DNA of 64,000 nucleotides from an uncultured Lachnospiraceae bacterium (GTDB taxonomy: Bacteria; Bacillota; Clostridia; Lachnospirales; Lachnospiraceae). Positions 9,301-18,511 of the stretch are shown here, one piece after another. The number at the start of each line of letters is the position of its first letter. Within the stretch, counting starts at the first letter, position 1. The stretch lies in contig CAJFOF010000010.1 of NCBI GenBank assembly GCA_904395885.1, positions 37,332 through 101,331 on the forward strand. The letters are read 5' to 3'. The notes beneath the pieces were generated by a model, which saw only the letters and a program-made list of their open reading frames with translations, made no database searches and was not told where the DNA came from. A program made the position numbers and the translations under genes.

Positions 9301-10401
9301 CGAGTTTGCAGCCACAATACCGTTTTGTATCAAATATTCTGGAAAAGGTTTCCACTCTCCTGGCTGTTCCCCGAAAGCAGCCTTGTAATCGTACTTGCGA
9401 AGTAATTTTTTTACCACATCGACTTCCCACAGATCATAGGATGACTGTTCCATTACAACCTTGAGCCGCTCCTCTGCCTCTCTGAGACGGACCTCTTTTT
9501 CCCTGATTTCTGTAATATCTGTTGAGAGTTCCAAGACAATCGGATTGCTCCAATCCTGGCAGGTAATCCGCATGGCACGGACCCGAATCCATCTCCAACT
9601 GCCGTCTTTCGCAGCAATCCGGTGAATATGCCCCATTAGCCGACCGCTCTGCCCGCCCTCGCGAAGCATATGCTCGTAGCTGGCAAGATCATCCGGATGA
9701 ATCCCCATCTCCTGCAGAGTACAAGGAAGTTCTTCTTTCAGTCCCTCCATGCCTCTCCAGCGACTGTAGGCAGGATTGAGATAGCGCACCCGAATCGTCT
9801 CTCCTAGTTCTATGAGGCCTACGCCCTCTTCAATCGTTTCCAGCAGAGAAAGCAGGTGTATCGTATCCAACAGAGAAGTATTATACTCTCCCTGCGCCTT
9901 TTCATTATCTGTATGAATCTCTCTAATATGAATCTGTGCTTTATCTTCCTCAGAACTCTGTACGTTTTCCAACGCTCCGCAGGCAGTCCCATACATCTCA
10001 TCAAAGTTGATGCCAGTTCCTGCAGCCATACAGATTCCAATATAAATCTCCTGTTTTTCAGGCCGGTCCGTTTCAATAATCTTTTCCAAAGAATGTTTCA
10101 AGAGTTCTGCTTTTTCCCGTATTCCATCCTTCGTTATAGCCCCTGAAATAAAAATGGCAAACTCGTCTTTTCCCGTACGCCCCACGATGTCGGTAGCGCG
10201 GAATGATAAAGACAGAGTCTGCCCTATACGATATACTTCCTGGTCTCCAGCCTTCTGGCCCAGGGTATCATAAATTTTATTAAGCTGGCCAATGCGAATC
10301 ACGAACAGAGCACAGGCCGTCTGAAAATCCATAGCCGACAGATACCGCGACACGTGATTTTTCACTGTCCCGATGTCCATAAGCCTCTCCATTCTTTTCA
10401 T
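6367..10401 (-). CDS. Multidomain PAS / degenerate GGDEF / EAL c-di-GMP signalling protein (ATG start at 10401; ORF track extends to a TTG at 10452)
   Basis: EAL domain with GAEALVRR and DDFGSHYANL; GGDEF-like segments GKDEF, REDLF, WDAEF; PAS-like WRWIRVRAM and KDGTIRWTSAVV. Confidence 0.88.
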   Translation of the reverse strand: MKRMERLMDIGTVKNHVSRYLSAMDFQTACALFVIRIGQLNKIYDTLGQKAGDQEVYRIGQTLSLSFRATDIVGRTGKDEFAIFISGAITKDGIREKAELLKHSLEKIIETDRPEKQEIYIGICMAAGTGINFDEMYGTACGALENVQSSEEDKAQIHIREIHTDNEKAQGEYNTSLLDTIHLLSLLETIEEGVGLIELGETIRVRYLNPAYSRWRGMEGLKEELPCTLQEMGIHPDDLASYEHMLREGGQSGRLMGHIHRIAAKDGSWRWIRVRAMRITCQDWSNPIVLELSTDITEIREKEVRLREAEERLKVVMEQSSYDLWEVDVVKKLLRKYDYKAAFGEQPGEWKPFPEYLIQNGIVAANSASSFRNFAEELLEGRRQGSGNFIMRNPETGSFGWNSLVYHMVFDETGNPIKAVGLNKCNSSLSENQMQMRERRFLPDILRYSLVGRIRANLTEDFIEELWLEGNDLTGTVGNQSYMQFLPGRLKEFCGEKNENHILDWLDRTALIKEFHNGKRWFTKDFRRVDKDGTIRWTSAVVNLFRSKSNGEIGLLVFLRDIDQKRRWEQVLKTQVDRDPVTGLYSSKTLQELAENLIAANVGSVCGTAVIRIIGIPKGKELTEIEREKRRAIAVALSLALGTDEFLGEYREDLFIAFFSNTDSENGLKKRLEEAFYYVRVLLSDTFEMRSLRFVAGVFCQRSENADFQVLSTHAAHLCDTSACAESDCVMLQGAAEDWQKQTEWGGNGRGMTVQRKDMERPLSEEEQSVAFHCVTAMLTSKSLDASIGSVLHYIGAYYRAARVYILALSESGKTVTMLYEWTEIGKSSIRRAMSDVPLHRFPVLIRCLNEKTAVTLEIPREKIFESEQPWHYTACPLKGEGGIGGFLCIENSQKHPSEVALLGTLIPYILKEQKRFENAVGKTDLEGQDSLTGMGNLRTYLDLINSMDSDTYTTLGAVTVDIPNLSYINSTLGFEYGKEMLLYVSETLTAVFRKAFLFRTWDAEFVVLTPNVTYETFIGKCTRARLMLQRRYPNKLRIGYTWSDRIFTGRELVKEAMAIMRCEQIPKKPDSMEALLEEFGEKMAEEVSRSKFMAYFQPKMDMRTGELIGAEALVRRIDRSGKVTSPGSFIQEMEKNGSIRELDFYMLEWTLSYMEQWRTKGLSLVPISVNFSRNTFLNSTAPASVLALRSRYPAVTDNLIEIEITETAGDVETSTLSRAVETFREFGLRFALDDFGSHYANLSIFSHVKFDEIKLDRSLIKDLPGNAISQAMVRDLAKICHDSGMACIAEGVETESQRKALLEAGCVYAQGYYYDAPLPADVFEEKYLKPAQREDTGGMENDE

Positions 10402-10550
10402 TTGAACTCTTCTTTCTCCCCCCCCCCAAAAAAATTTTTTAACCTTCCGCAACAGAAAAGATGGAAGAAGGAAATCTATAATTTATCTGATTTTATCACA
10501 TCTTCCTCAAAGTTTCAACTAGGGATACGTGTTTTCTGATTTTCCTGCTG

Positions 10551-10589
10551 TTCATAAACTGTTCAAAAATCATTCAAAAACCTTTTACA
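10551..10589 (+). promoter_or_regulatory. Four-unit Pho-box-like direct repeat with 11-bp period
   Basis: TTCATA 10551, TTCAAA 10562, TTCAAA 10573, TTTACA 10584; exact 11-bp phasing. Confidence 0.4.
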
Positions 10590-10740
10590 TTGAGATCATG
10601 ATTTCTTCATGATTCCAACATATACTATAACCATAAACAACAGAACAAGTTGTTTAGCCAAAGCCTACAAGATTTTTTTCATAATACTCGAGCTGATAAG
10701 CAATTATCAGCTCTCCTCCCTTTTTCTATTAAAATACTCC

Positions 10741-10797
10741 AAGCCATTGGCAGATAGATTGAAATTTCGATCTATCTGCCAATGGCTTTTCTTTTTT
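10741..10797 (+). terminator. 19-bp perfect inverted repeat followed by T-rich tract on + strand
   Basis: AAGCCATTGGCAGATAGAT / ATCTATCTGCCAATGGCTT with 10-nt loop then TTCTTTTTT; overlaps the 3' end of the AGCS gene. Confidence 0.7.
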
Positions 10798-12163
10798 CAC
10801 TGCCAGACTGAATTCTCTTTTTCTCAGTCGGATAATGAATCTGATCAGCCAGAAGCAGGATGGCAGCAAGATTTGGAATCGCCATCAGACCGTTGACAAT
10901 ATCTGCCAATTCCCACACCGTCTCCAGACGGACAATGCACCCCAGAAAAGAGGCTGAAAGATAAGCGATCAAATAGCACACAGATGCCCATTTTCCTCCT
11001 CCCACCATATATTCTGCCGCCTGCCTCCCCATATAATACCAGGCTATAATCGTTGCAAATGCAAACAACATCATAGAAAGAGCTACTGTGTATTCTCCCA
11101 GTTTTCCCAAACATTCTGAAAAGGACTGAACTGCTAGAGCTGCGCCGTTCTCCAGCGGAAACCCTTTCTGGGCTGCAGCGCACAAAATCACCAGCGCAGT
11201 CACGGAGCATACCAGAATTGTGTCAAAAAACACTTCAAAGATCGCCCACATTCCCTGAATTTCCGGGCGACCGTCTTCCGCAGTCCCATGAAGAATCGCC
11301 AGACTCCCAAGACCGGCCTCATTGGAAAAAACGCCTCTGGCTACTCCGTACTGGACTGCAGTTTTCATTCCCCAGCCGGCCGCTCCCCCGGCAAGATTCC
11401 TGGCCGCTCCCTCTGGGCAAAATGCTGCCGATATAATTTGTCCCAGTACCACAGGGATCTGTCTCCAGCACAGGCATAATACTGCCAGAGAGGCTGTCAG
11501 ATAGATGGCCGCCGACCATGGGATCAGCCTCCCTGCCGTTCCCGCAATCCGTTTGGTTCCCCCCTTTATCACGATTCCGGCCAAAAGCACTAGAATAATG
11601 CCGCAGCTCCATCTGGGAATCCCCCAGGCAAATTCGGCCGCCTCTGCCAGAGAGTTTGCCTGGACCATGCTCCCCATTCCGAGAGATGCCAGAACACAGA
11701 AGAGGCCGTAGACTCCCGCTAAAAACGGCAGTCCCGCCCCCTTCTTCAGTGTAACCATAGGGCCGCAGAGCCACTTTCCCTCCTGGTTCTGAACCCTGTG
11801 GCAAATTCCCAGCCAGGTCTCCCCGTAGGCTGTCATCATCCCGATCATCGCTGACACCCACATCCAAAATACAGCGCCTGGGCCTCCTGCAGTCAGAGCT
11901 GTCGCCACCCCCACAATGTTCCCAGTGCCGATTGTAGCTGCCAGCGCAGTACATGCCGTTTGGATCTGGGAGATTTTTCCTGCCCCTATCGTCGCCTTTT
12001 CCCGTACCAGCAAGCTGCCTGCCGTATGTTTCATCCACAGACCGATCCCTCGTATCTGAAATCCTCCGGAGCGCACTGTCAGATACAGCCCGGTTCCTAA
12101 AAAGAGTATCAGCAGCCATGGTCCCCATACAATCTGGTGGAGCTGGTGGATCCAATTTGCCAT
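10772..12163 (-). CDS. AGCS-family sodium:alanine/glycine symporter
   Basis: ATIGTGNIVGVATALTAGGPGAVFWMW, ETWLGI, GVFSNEAGLGS motifs. Confidence 0.95.
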   Translation of the reverse strand: MANWIHQLHQIVWGPWLLILFLGTGLYLTVRSGGFQIRGIGLWMKHTAGSLLVREKATIGAGKISQIQTACTALAATIGTGNIVGVATALTAGGPGAVFWMWVSAMIGMMTAYGETWLGICHRVQNQEGKWLCGPMVTLKKGAGLPFLAGVYGLFCVLASLGMGSMVQANSLAEAAEFAWGIPRWSCGIILVLLAGIVIKGGTKRIAGTAGRLIPWSAAIYLTASLAVLCLCWRQIPVVLGQIISAAFCPEGAARNLAGGAAGWGMKTAVQYGVARGVFSNEAGLGSLAILHGTAEDGRPEIQGMWAIFEVFFDTILVCSVTALVILCAAAQKGFPLENGAALAVQSFSECLGKLGEYTVALSMMLFAFATIIAWYYMGRQAAEYMVGGGKWASVCYLIAYLSASFLGCIVRLETVWELADIVNGLMAIPNLAAILLLADQIHYPTEKKRIQSGSEKRKAIGR

Positions 12164-12384
12164 ATTTACATCCTCCCGCTAAAAACCTTCTGGCCAAGTC
12201 GAAAACCAGCCATGAAACTCTTCCGTCTGTACTCTAACTTATTCTTTCCTGTCCGATATTATACCGGAATCTCCTATCGCCATCCCGGTGAATCTGTGCT
12301 AAAATATACTTATAAGTACAGGCGCCGCCAGTGCTGTACCTTTCCTGCGTTGGCTCCGGCACGAAAAAAGAGAGGAGTTGTGTC

Positions 12385-13365
12385 ATGCCCGGCTTTACTA
12401 CTCACTATATTTTAGGGATGAAGGCATACAATGATATGCCGCCCTGCCAGTTAAAATTTATCATTGCCAAGTACCGCTGGCTGTATCAGCTTGGTCTTCA
12501 GGGTCCAGATATGTTCTTTTATAATATTCCCATCCTGCGTCACCGGGATTATCGGAACGTAGGGTCCTATATGCACGAACACCATATCAATAAATTCTTC
12601 CGCTGCTGTCTGATCCATATTTCTCAGATAGAGTCCCGGCAGCAGAGAGAACAGGCCCTGGCATATTTCTGCGGGTATCTGGGCCATTATATCGGAGATT
12701 ATATCTGCCATCCTTTTGTTTACGGCAGAATTCAGTACGATGTCAACAATCCTACCAACCATTATCACGGACTTCACGCCCTGCTGGAAAATGATATCGA
12801 CGCTCTGCTGCTCTATAAATACAAAAAAAAGAAGCCCTCCCAATTCAATCAGGCGGCTACTATCTGTTTAAATGGCCTGGAAACCCAATTCATATCCAGG
12901 TTCCTTGCCCAATGCATCAATGAAACATACTATCCGATCAGTTATAAGAACAATTTTCAGATCACCCCCCGCATGGTGCACCGGTCAATTCTGGCTATGC
13001 GTTTCGGGTGTCGAACCCTGGCGGATAAGTCCGGAAAAAAACAGGCGCGGATCGAATTCTTTGAATCTATATTCTTAAAGCATCCCGTCGCCTCGTCTAA
13101 GATTGTGACGGATAAGGTCGCCTCCCCCAGAAAAAGCCTCAACTCCGATCATGAGGTCTGGTGCAACCCGTGGAATCATCAGATGGCTTCTACTGCCTCT
13201 TTCCCGGATCTTTTCCGCCAGTCTCTGATGAAATGCAGAACTGTCTACTTCCATATCAATGCTCTGGTCAGCTCTGGTGATATCACCCGGCCGGAGACCT
13301 TTGAGCCACTGCTTGGAGAGTTGGGAAATTACTCCTTCCACAGCGGTCTTCCGGCAAATGATTAA
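12385..13365 (+). CDS. Zinc-dependent phospholipase C family protein
   Basis: MPGFTTHYILGMKAY...LGLQGPDMFFY, GHYIGDYICHPFVY, HYHGLHALLENDIDALL; RBS GAGGAG before ATG 12385. Confidence 0.85.
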   Translation: MPGFTTHYILGMKAYNDMPPCQLKFIIAKYRWLYQLGLQGPDMFFYNIPILRHRDYRNVGSYMHEHHINKFFRCCLIHISQIESRQQREQALAYFCGYLGHYIGDYICHPFVYGRIQYDVNNPTNHYHGLHALLENDIDALLLYKYKKKKPSQFNQAATICLNGLETQFISRFLAQCINETYYPISYKNNFQITPRMVHRSILAMRFGCRTLADKSGKKQARIEFFESIFLKHPVASSKIVTDKVASPRKSLNSDHEVWCNPWNHQMASTASFPDLFRQSLMKCRTVYFHINALVSSGDITRPETFEPLLGELGNYSFHSGLPAND

Positions 13366-13391
13366 GGGGGTAAATTCTACAGAAACTCAAA

Positions 13392-13443
13392 ATGTCCCTG
13401 TGAGCAGGCGGCTGAAAATTCCGATTCCTGCCCGCAGGGACAT
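13392..13443. terminator. Bidirectional hairpin between convergent genes
   Basis: ATGTCCCTG...GCAGG / CCTGC...CAGGGACAT. Confidence 0.6.
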
Positions 13444-13468
13444 CTGTTTTATGGCTTGTTTTCTATCT

Positions 13469-15634
13469 TTACTCCTCGTGGCTCTCCACAGGGATAAAGG
13501 TTCTTCGTCCTGCAATTTCCGTCTTTTTCAACTCTGCAGCAGCGGCCCGGACAGCCTCTTCGCAGAACTGATCCTGGGAATTTACCTGAACTTTTCCCCG
13601 ACGATCCGGCTTCTCATAGCTTCCGTCCGGCTGAAGGATATGGGCCTTTACATTGTCAGCCAGCTCCACCTCCAGGATGTGCATCACTTTCCTCTGAACC
13701 TCTTCTTCCTCCACTGGGAACACGATCTCCACCCGTTTATCCAGGTTTCTGGGCATCCAGTCAGCGCTCCCCATAAACAGCTTGGGCGCCCCATCATTCT
13801 CAAAATAGAAGATCCGGCTGTGCTCCAGGAAATTCCCTACAATCGAACGGACAGAAATATTCTCACTAAGGCCCGGAATACCCGCCTTGAGACAGCAGAT
13901 ACCTCTTACAATCAACTCAATCTTTACCCCGGCACAGCTTGCCTCGTAGAGGGCTGCGATAATTTCTTTATCGCAGAGAGAATTCATCTTGGCAATGATA
14001 TGAGCCTGTTTGCCCTTTCTTGCATTCTCCGTTTCCCGTCTGATGCGCCTCAGCATAGTATCTCTCAGCCAGAGAGGAGCCACCGCCAGCCGATTCCAGT
14101 TCAACGGCTCTGAGTAGCCAGACAGCATATTAAATACAGCCGTCGCATCCTCCCCATAGAGTGGATTGCAGGTCAGAATCCCGCAGTCCGTGTACAATTT
14201 TGCCGTTGAATCGTTGTAGTTTCCGGTTCCCAGGTGAACGTACCGGCGAATGCCGTCTTCCTCCCGGCGAACCACCAGGGTAATCTTGCTGTGAGTCTTC
14301 AGCCCTACCAGGCCGTAGATAACGTGGCAGCCGGCTTTTTCCAGCTTTTTTGCCCAGATGATATTGTTTTCCTCATCAAACCGTGCCTTTAATTCCACCA
14401 AAACGGAGACCTGCTTTCCATTGTCAGCAGCTTCCGCCAACGCTGCAATGATAGGCGAATTGCCGCTGACCCGGTAAAGAGTCTGTTTGATTGCCAGTAC
14501 ATCCGGATCCTTAGCTGCAGTACGGACAAAATTTACCACAGGGTCAAATGTCTGATATGGATGGTGGAGCAGAATATCTCCTTTTCGGATATTGGTAAAA
14601 ATGTCATCATCATTCATCAGCTCCGGAACCGGCTGGGGCTGGTAAGGTTGGGTCTTCAGATGATCAAACCCCTTCATTCCATACATTTTCATTAAAAATG
14701 TCAGATCCAGCGGGCCGTTGATCTCATATATCGATTCGGTTTCCACCTGCAGCTCTTTCTTTAAAATCTTCAAAAGGCGTTTATCCACTTTATCTTCAAT
14801 TTCCAGACGGATAACTTCGCCCCACTGGCGTCTCTTTAACTGTTTCTGAATTTCCTCCAAAAGATCCACCGCTTCTTCTTCATCAATGGACAGATCGGCG
14901 TTTCTCATGATCCGGAACGGATGGGCCGCAATAATATCATAATTCAGGAACAGAGACTGCATATTCCTCTCAATGATCTCTTCCAGAAGAATGACATTGT
15001 GCATTTCCCTGCCATCGTCCTCCATTGTGACCGGAAGCTCTACGATTCTCGGAAGGCCGGAAGGCACCTGCACCATGGCAAATTCCAGCTCCTTATCCCC
15101 CTTTTTCTTTCTCAGGAGAGCCGCTATGTTCAGCGTCTTATTGCGAATCAGAGGGAATGGCCTGGAGGAATCTACTGCCATCGGGGTCAGAACAGGATAC
15201 ACATTTTCCTGAAAATACCGATCGGCAAACTCTGCCTGTTCCTCCGTCATTTCCTCATATCCGTCCACCACGTTCAGTCCGTTCTGCTTGAGGGCTGGGA
15301 CGAGGGAACGGTTATATGTGGAATATTGGAGATTGACCAGCTCGTGGGCCTTCAGTCCGATCTTCACCAACTGTTCTTCCGCCGTCATGCCGGCGATGTC
15401 TGGTTTGGTATATTTGGCATGAACCATATCTTTTAAAGATGCCACCCGAACCATAAAGAATTCATCCAGATTTGACGCGGTAATGCTTAAAAACTTCAGG
15501 CGCTCGAAAAGCGGCAGGCTTTTGTCACGGGCTTCGCTCAACACCCGGTAGTTAAATTCCAGCCAGCTCAATTCCCGATTCACATAATTTTTTGGATTCA
15601 AAAAGTCCTGAATCTGTGCTCCTGTTTCTCCCAT
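13469..15634 (-). CDS. ppk1: Polyphosphate kinase 1
   Basis: NRELSWLEFNYRVL, DLTFLMKMYG, HHPYQTFDPVVNFVRTAAKDPDVLAIKQTLYRV, KARFDEENNI. Confidence 0.97.
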   Translation of the reverse strand: MGETGAQIQDFLNPKNYVNRELSWLEFNYRVLSEARDKSLPLFERLKFLSITASNLDEFFMVRVASLKDMVHAKYTKPDIAGMTAEEQLVKIGLKAHELVNLQYSTYNRSLVPALKQNGLNVVDGYEEMTEEQAEFADRYFQENVYPVLTPMAVDSSRPFPLIRNKTLNIAALLRKKKGDKELEFAMVQVPSGLPRIVELPVTMEDDGREMHNVILLEEIIERNMQSLFLNYDIIAAHPFRIMRNADLSIDEEEAVDLLEEIQKQLKRRQWGEVIRLEIEDKVDKRLLKILKKELQVETESIYEINGPLDLTFLMKMYGMKGFDHLKTQPYQPQPVPELMNDDDIFTNIRKGDILLHHPYQTFDPVVNFVRTAAKDPDVLAIKQTLYRVSGNSPIIAALAEAADNGKQVSVLVELKARFDEENNIIWAKKLEKAGCHVIYGLVGLKTHSKITLVVRREEDGIRRYVHLGTGNYNDSTAKLYTDCGILTCNPLYGEDATAVFNMLSGYSEPLNWNRLAVAPLWLRDTMLRRIRRETENARKGKQAHIIAKMNSLCDKEIIAALYEASCAGVKIELIVRGICCLKAGIPGLSENISVRSIVGNFLEHSRIFYFENDGAPKLFMGSADWMPRNLDKRVEIVFPVEEEEVQRKVMHILEVELADNVKAHILQPDGSYEKPDRRGKVQVNSQDQFCEEAVRAAAAELKKTEIAGRRTFIPVESHEE

Positions 15635-15636
15635 AA

Positions 15637-17202
15637 TTATCCCTTCCTTTTCTGTCTTAGAATCGGTCTGATTCCGTAGACTTCTTCAAAAAAGTCTGCT
15701 TTTTGCTCGAATGACATCCGCTCCAGAGAGATATCTCCCGGATAATCTGTGGTGATGATAAGATTGTTGTCCTTCAGTGCCATTTTGCAGCCCACCAGCT
15801 TCTGGCGATGGCTCCTGTCCATGGAGTTTGCCAGCCGCAAAATGGCTGTCAGCTTGGCGATAATGATATTTACTCTGTTGATATCCATCTCGGTCATGCC
15901 GCTGCGGAAGACGCCCTCTTCCAGGTGCACGTGATCATAGTCGAAATCCCGGATGTTATAGCGAATGATATTGGCCACAATCTCCCGCTCCAGATGGCTC
16001 AGCCCGATAATCTCTGTAGACATAACGATATTGTAGGCGCACTCGTTGGAATTTTTCATGCTGATAAACTTGCCGCAGGCGTGGAGAAGGACGGCGATCT
16101 GCAGCAGAAGCCTCTCCCGTTTTCCCATTCCATGAAGCCGCTTCATAGTATCAAAAATAGCCAGGGCGTGAAGCTCCAGCGCCTGATTATGGCTGGTATG
16201 GCATTTATAACGTTTTGCCAGATTCCTTGCCTCAATGACAATATCCCGCTCAAAATCATGATTAAATTTTATCAGTTTCATAGAATCCGCATACTCTGCC
16301 GCAATTCCGTCGCACAGGCGGATTCCCGGAATCCAAATATTCTCGGCTCCTGTAATTTCCAAAATTTTCTTATAGATAACTGCGCTGGGCAGGAGCAGTT
16401 TTGCATACTCTGTGTTGACTCCCAGCCTGTCTGCAATCGCTTCCAGTCCCATTGTCAAAAGTCGATCATAAGACCGGTCCACAGCCTCCCTGTCAATCTT
16501 TTCAGGGAGCTGTTCCTGCTCTCCCCGGAAAAGATACAGAGTATTTTTACCAATTCCGATTATATTTTTGATTTCCCGGTCTTTTAAATGGATCTTTCGG
16601 AACGTAAACAGTTCATTGTCTACAATCTCCCCGATCAGATCCATGGTCAGGGACATATTTGCAGGAATTCCGGACAGAAGCTGGCGAATACGCAAAGCCC
16701 CCAGGGGAAGATTCTGGGTCGTTACCAGACTCTCTTTATCAAACAAGGTAAGCTGCATACTGCCAAAGCCCACATCGACGATGGCAGTTCCCTTCTGAAT
16801 GCATTTATTGAATTCAGAATCCTTGATGGCGATCGCTTTGTAACTGATAAAACGCTGTTCTGAATTGCTGATGACCTTTACATCCAGCCCGGTCCGAACC
16901 TTTATGTGATCCAGAACCATCTGGTTATTCTGGGCCTCGCGCATGGCACTGGTAGCATACGCTCTGTAAGCCTGAACCTTGTAGCCCTTCATAATTTTTG
17001 AAAAATCTTCCAGAATGCGGCAGACTTCATCCACTCTCTCATAAGTGATCCTGCCAAGTTTATAGGTATCTCTCCCCCAGGCAATGACATGGCGGAGATG
17101 GTCAACTAAGCGGATCCCGCCTTTTGTGGAAATCTCATAGATTCCCATCTCAATCTCGAATGAGCCAACATCAATTGCCGCGAATGTCTGTATTCCAGCC
17201 AT
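15637..17202 (-). CDS. ppx: Ppx/GppA family exopolyphosphatase with C-terminal HD-like domain
   Basis: FAAIDVGSFEIEMGIYEI, AYATSAMREAQN, AIVDVGFGSMQLTLF; 2 nt from ppk1. Confidence 0.9.
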   Translation of the reverse strand: MAGIQTFAAIDVGSFEIEMGIYEISTKGGIRLVDHLRHVIAWGRDTYKLGRITYERVDEVCRILEDFSKIMKGYKVQAYRAYATSAMREAQNNQMVLDHIKVRTGLDVKVISNSEQRFISYKAIAIKDSEFNKCIQKGTAIVDVGFGSMQLTLFDKESLVTTQNLPLGALRIRQLLSGIPANMSLTMDLIGEIVDNELFTFRKIHLKDREIKNIIGIGKNTLYLFRGEQEQLPEKIDREAVDRSYDRLLTMGLEAIADRLGVNTEYAKLLLPSAVIYKKILEITGAENIWIPGIRLCDGIAAEYADSMKLIKFNHDFERDIVIEARNLAKRYKCHTSHNQALELHALAIFDTMKRLHGMGKRERLLLQIAVLLHACGKFISMKNSNECAYNIVMSTEIIGLSHLEREIVANIIRYNIRDFDYDHVHLEEGVFRSGMTEMDINRVNIIIAKLTAILRLANSMDRSHRQKLVGCKMALKDNNLIITTDYPGDISLERMSFEQKADFFEEVYGIRPILRQKRKG

Positions 17203-17205
17203 AAG

Positions 17206-18486
17206 CTATTCCTCCTTTTTCCCAAGCAGGTATGTGATGAACTGAGCTGCCGTGCGTCCCGAGAGGCCTCCGTGGTAGAGTTCCCATTTATTCGCCTCCG
17301 CCAGCAGTTCCTCCTGGGGCATAGAAATTCCGCTCCGTTCTGCCAGAGCCTTGACGATCTCCTGAAACTCATATTTATCCGGTGCTCCATAGTAGATCGT
17401 CACACCGAATCTTGCCACCAGAGAAAGCTTCTCCTGAACCGTATCGTTGCCGTGAAGATCATCCAATATTTCCCGCTTATCACTGAATTTCTCCCGGATC
17501 AGATGGCGGCGGTTGGACGTAGCGTAGATCAGGACGTTGGATGGCTTTTTCCCCAGTCCTCCTTCAATAATGGCCTTCAGGTACTTATACTCGATCTCAA
17601 AATCTTCAAAAGACAGGTCATCCATATAAATGATAAATTTATAATTCCGGTCTTTGATCTCTTCCAGCACATTAGACAGGCAGCGGAACTGGTGCTTATA
17701 AACTTCGATCATCCGCAGACCCTTATCATAATACTCATTCAGTACCGCCTTAATGCTGGAAGATTTCCCGGTGCCGGCATCGCCGTAGAGAAGGACATTG
17801 TTGGCCTCCTTCCCCGCAATAAACGCTTCTGTGTTGGCAATCAGCTTCTGTTTCTGAAGATCATACCCCACCAGGTCTTTCAGATATACATGGTCGATTC
17901 GGGTAATCGGCTCAATCCGGGGCAACCAGGCCTCCTCCGGCCCGCTCTCCTCTATCCGGAAAGCTTTATTGAGGCCGAACCGTCCCACCCCGAACTCCCG
18001 GTAAAAATCAGTTACATAGCCCTGAAACGCCTCCGTGTCAGCGGCTCTTTCCAGCTCCTTTGCCAGCATAACGATCCGATCTCTTATTCTTCGATTAAAA
18101 GCTTTCCCTGTCCGTTGTGCCGCTTGGTAGACTGTCAGACTTTTCCAAAAATCGCCGGGCAGCTCTGTAATATCAAGATCAAACAGCTCTTTTATCAGGC
18201 CGAAATCATGGGCCGCCAGCTCACGGATCGTCCCTCCTGCCGGCTCTGAAATTTCACAGGCCGTACTATAGGCATTCTCATGGTTCGCCAGACAATAGGC
18301 CAGAAAGCAATGCCACAGATTTCCTTCAAAGCCGTATCTGTCTGCCAGCTCCACAAGCTGGTTCGCACACTGGTACGAATCCCATTTTTCCGAACTCTTC
18401 TCCCCTTCCAAAAGCGCGGCCATAGAATCCAACAGCATCTGTTCTTCCAGATTTCGGTATAATATCAGTCTCAACGTCTTTCCCAT
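17206..18486 (-). CDS. DUF815-type AAA ATP-binding protein
   Basis: NNVLLYGDAGTGKSSSIKAVLNEY (Walker A), FIIYMDDLSFE (Walker B). Confidence 0.9.
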   Translation of the reverse strand: MGKTLRLILYRNLEEQMLLDSMAALLEGEKSSEKWDSYQCANQLVELADRYGFEGNLWHCFLAYCLANHENAYSTACEISEPAGGTIRELAAHDFGLIKELFDLDITELPGDFWKSLTVYQAAQRTGKAFNRRIRDRIVMLAKELERAADTEAFQGYVTDFYREFGVGRFGLNKAFRIEESGPEEAWLPRIEPITRIDHVYLKDLVGYDLQKQKLIANTEAFIAGKEANNVLLYGDAGTGKSSSIKAVLNEYYDKGLRMIEVYKHQFRCLSNVLEEIKDRNYKFIIYMDDLSFEDFEIEYKYLKAIIEGGLGKKPSNVLIYATSNRRHLIREKFSDKREILDDLHGNDTVQEKLSLVARFGVTIYYGAPDKYEFQEIVKALAERSGISMPQEELLAEANKWELYHGGLSGRTAAQFITYLLGKKEE

Positions 18487-18511
18487 TTTCGATCATTCCT
18501 TTGTATGCCTC

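Noticed and set aside
10609-10896. 95-aa plus-strand ORF over the hairpin array
   Set aside because: Crosses hairpins and the AGCS 3' end; no RBS and no domain; treated as non-coding.
11319-12197. 292-aa ORF antisense-strand frame overlapping the AGCS transporter
   Set aside because: Shadow frame of a clear AGCS gene on the same strand; no recognisable domain.
13259-14113. 284-aa plus-strand ORF
   Set aside because: Overlaps the zinc-dependent PLC-like gene end and is antisense to ppk1; no motif.
17272-18249. 325-aa plus-strand ORF
   Set aside because: Antisense to the well-supported DUF815 ATPase; low-complexity composition typical of mirrored codon bias.
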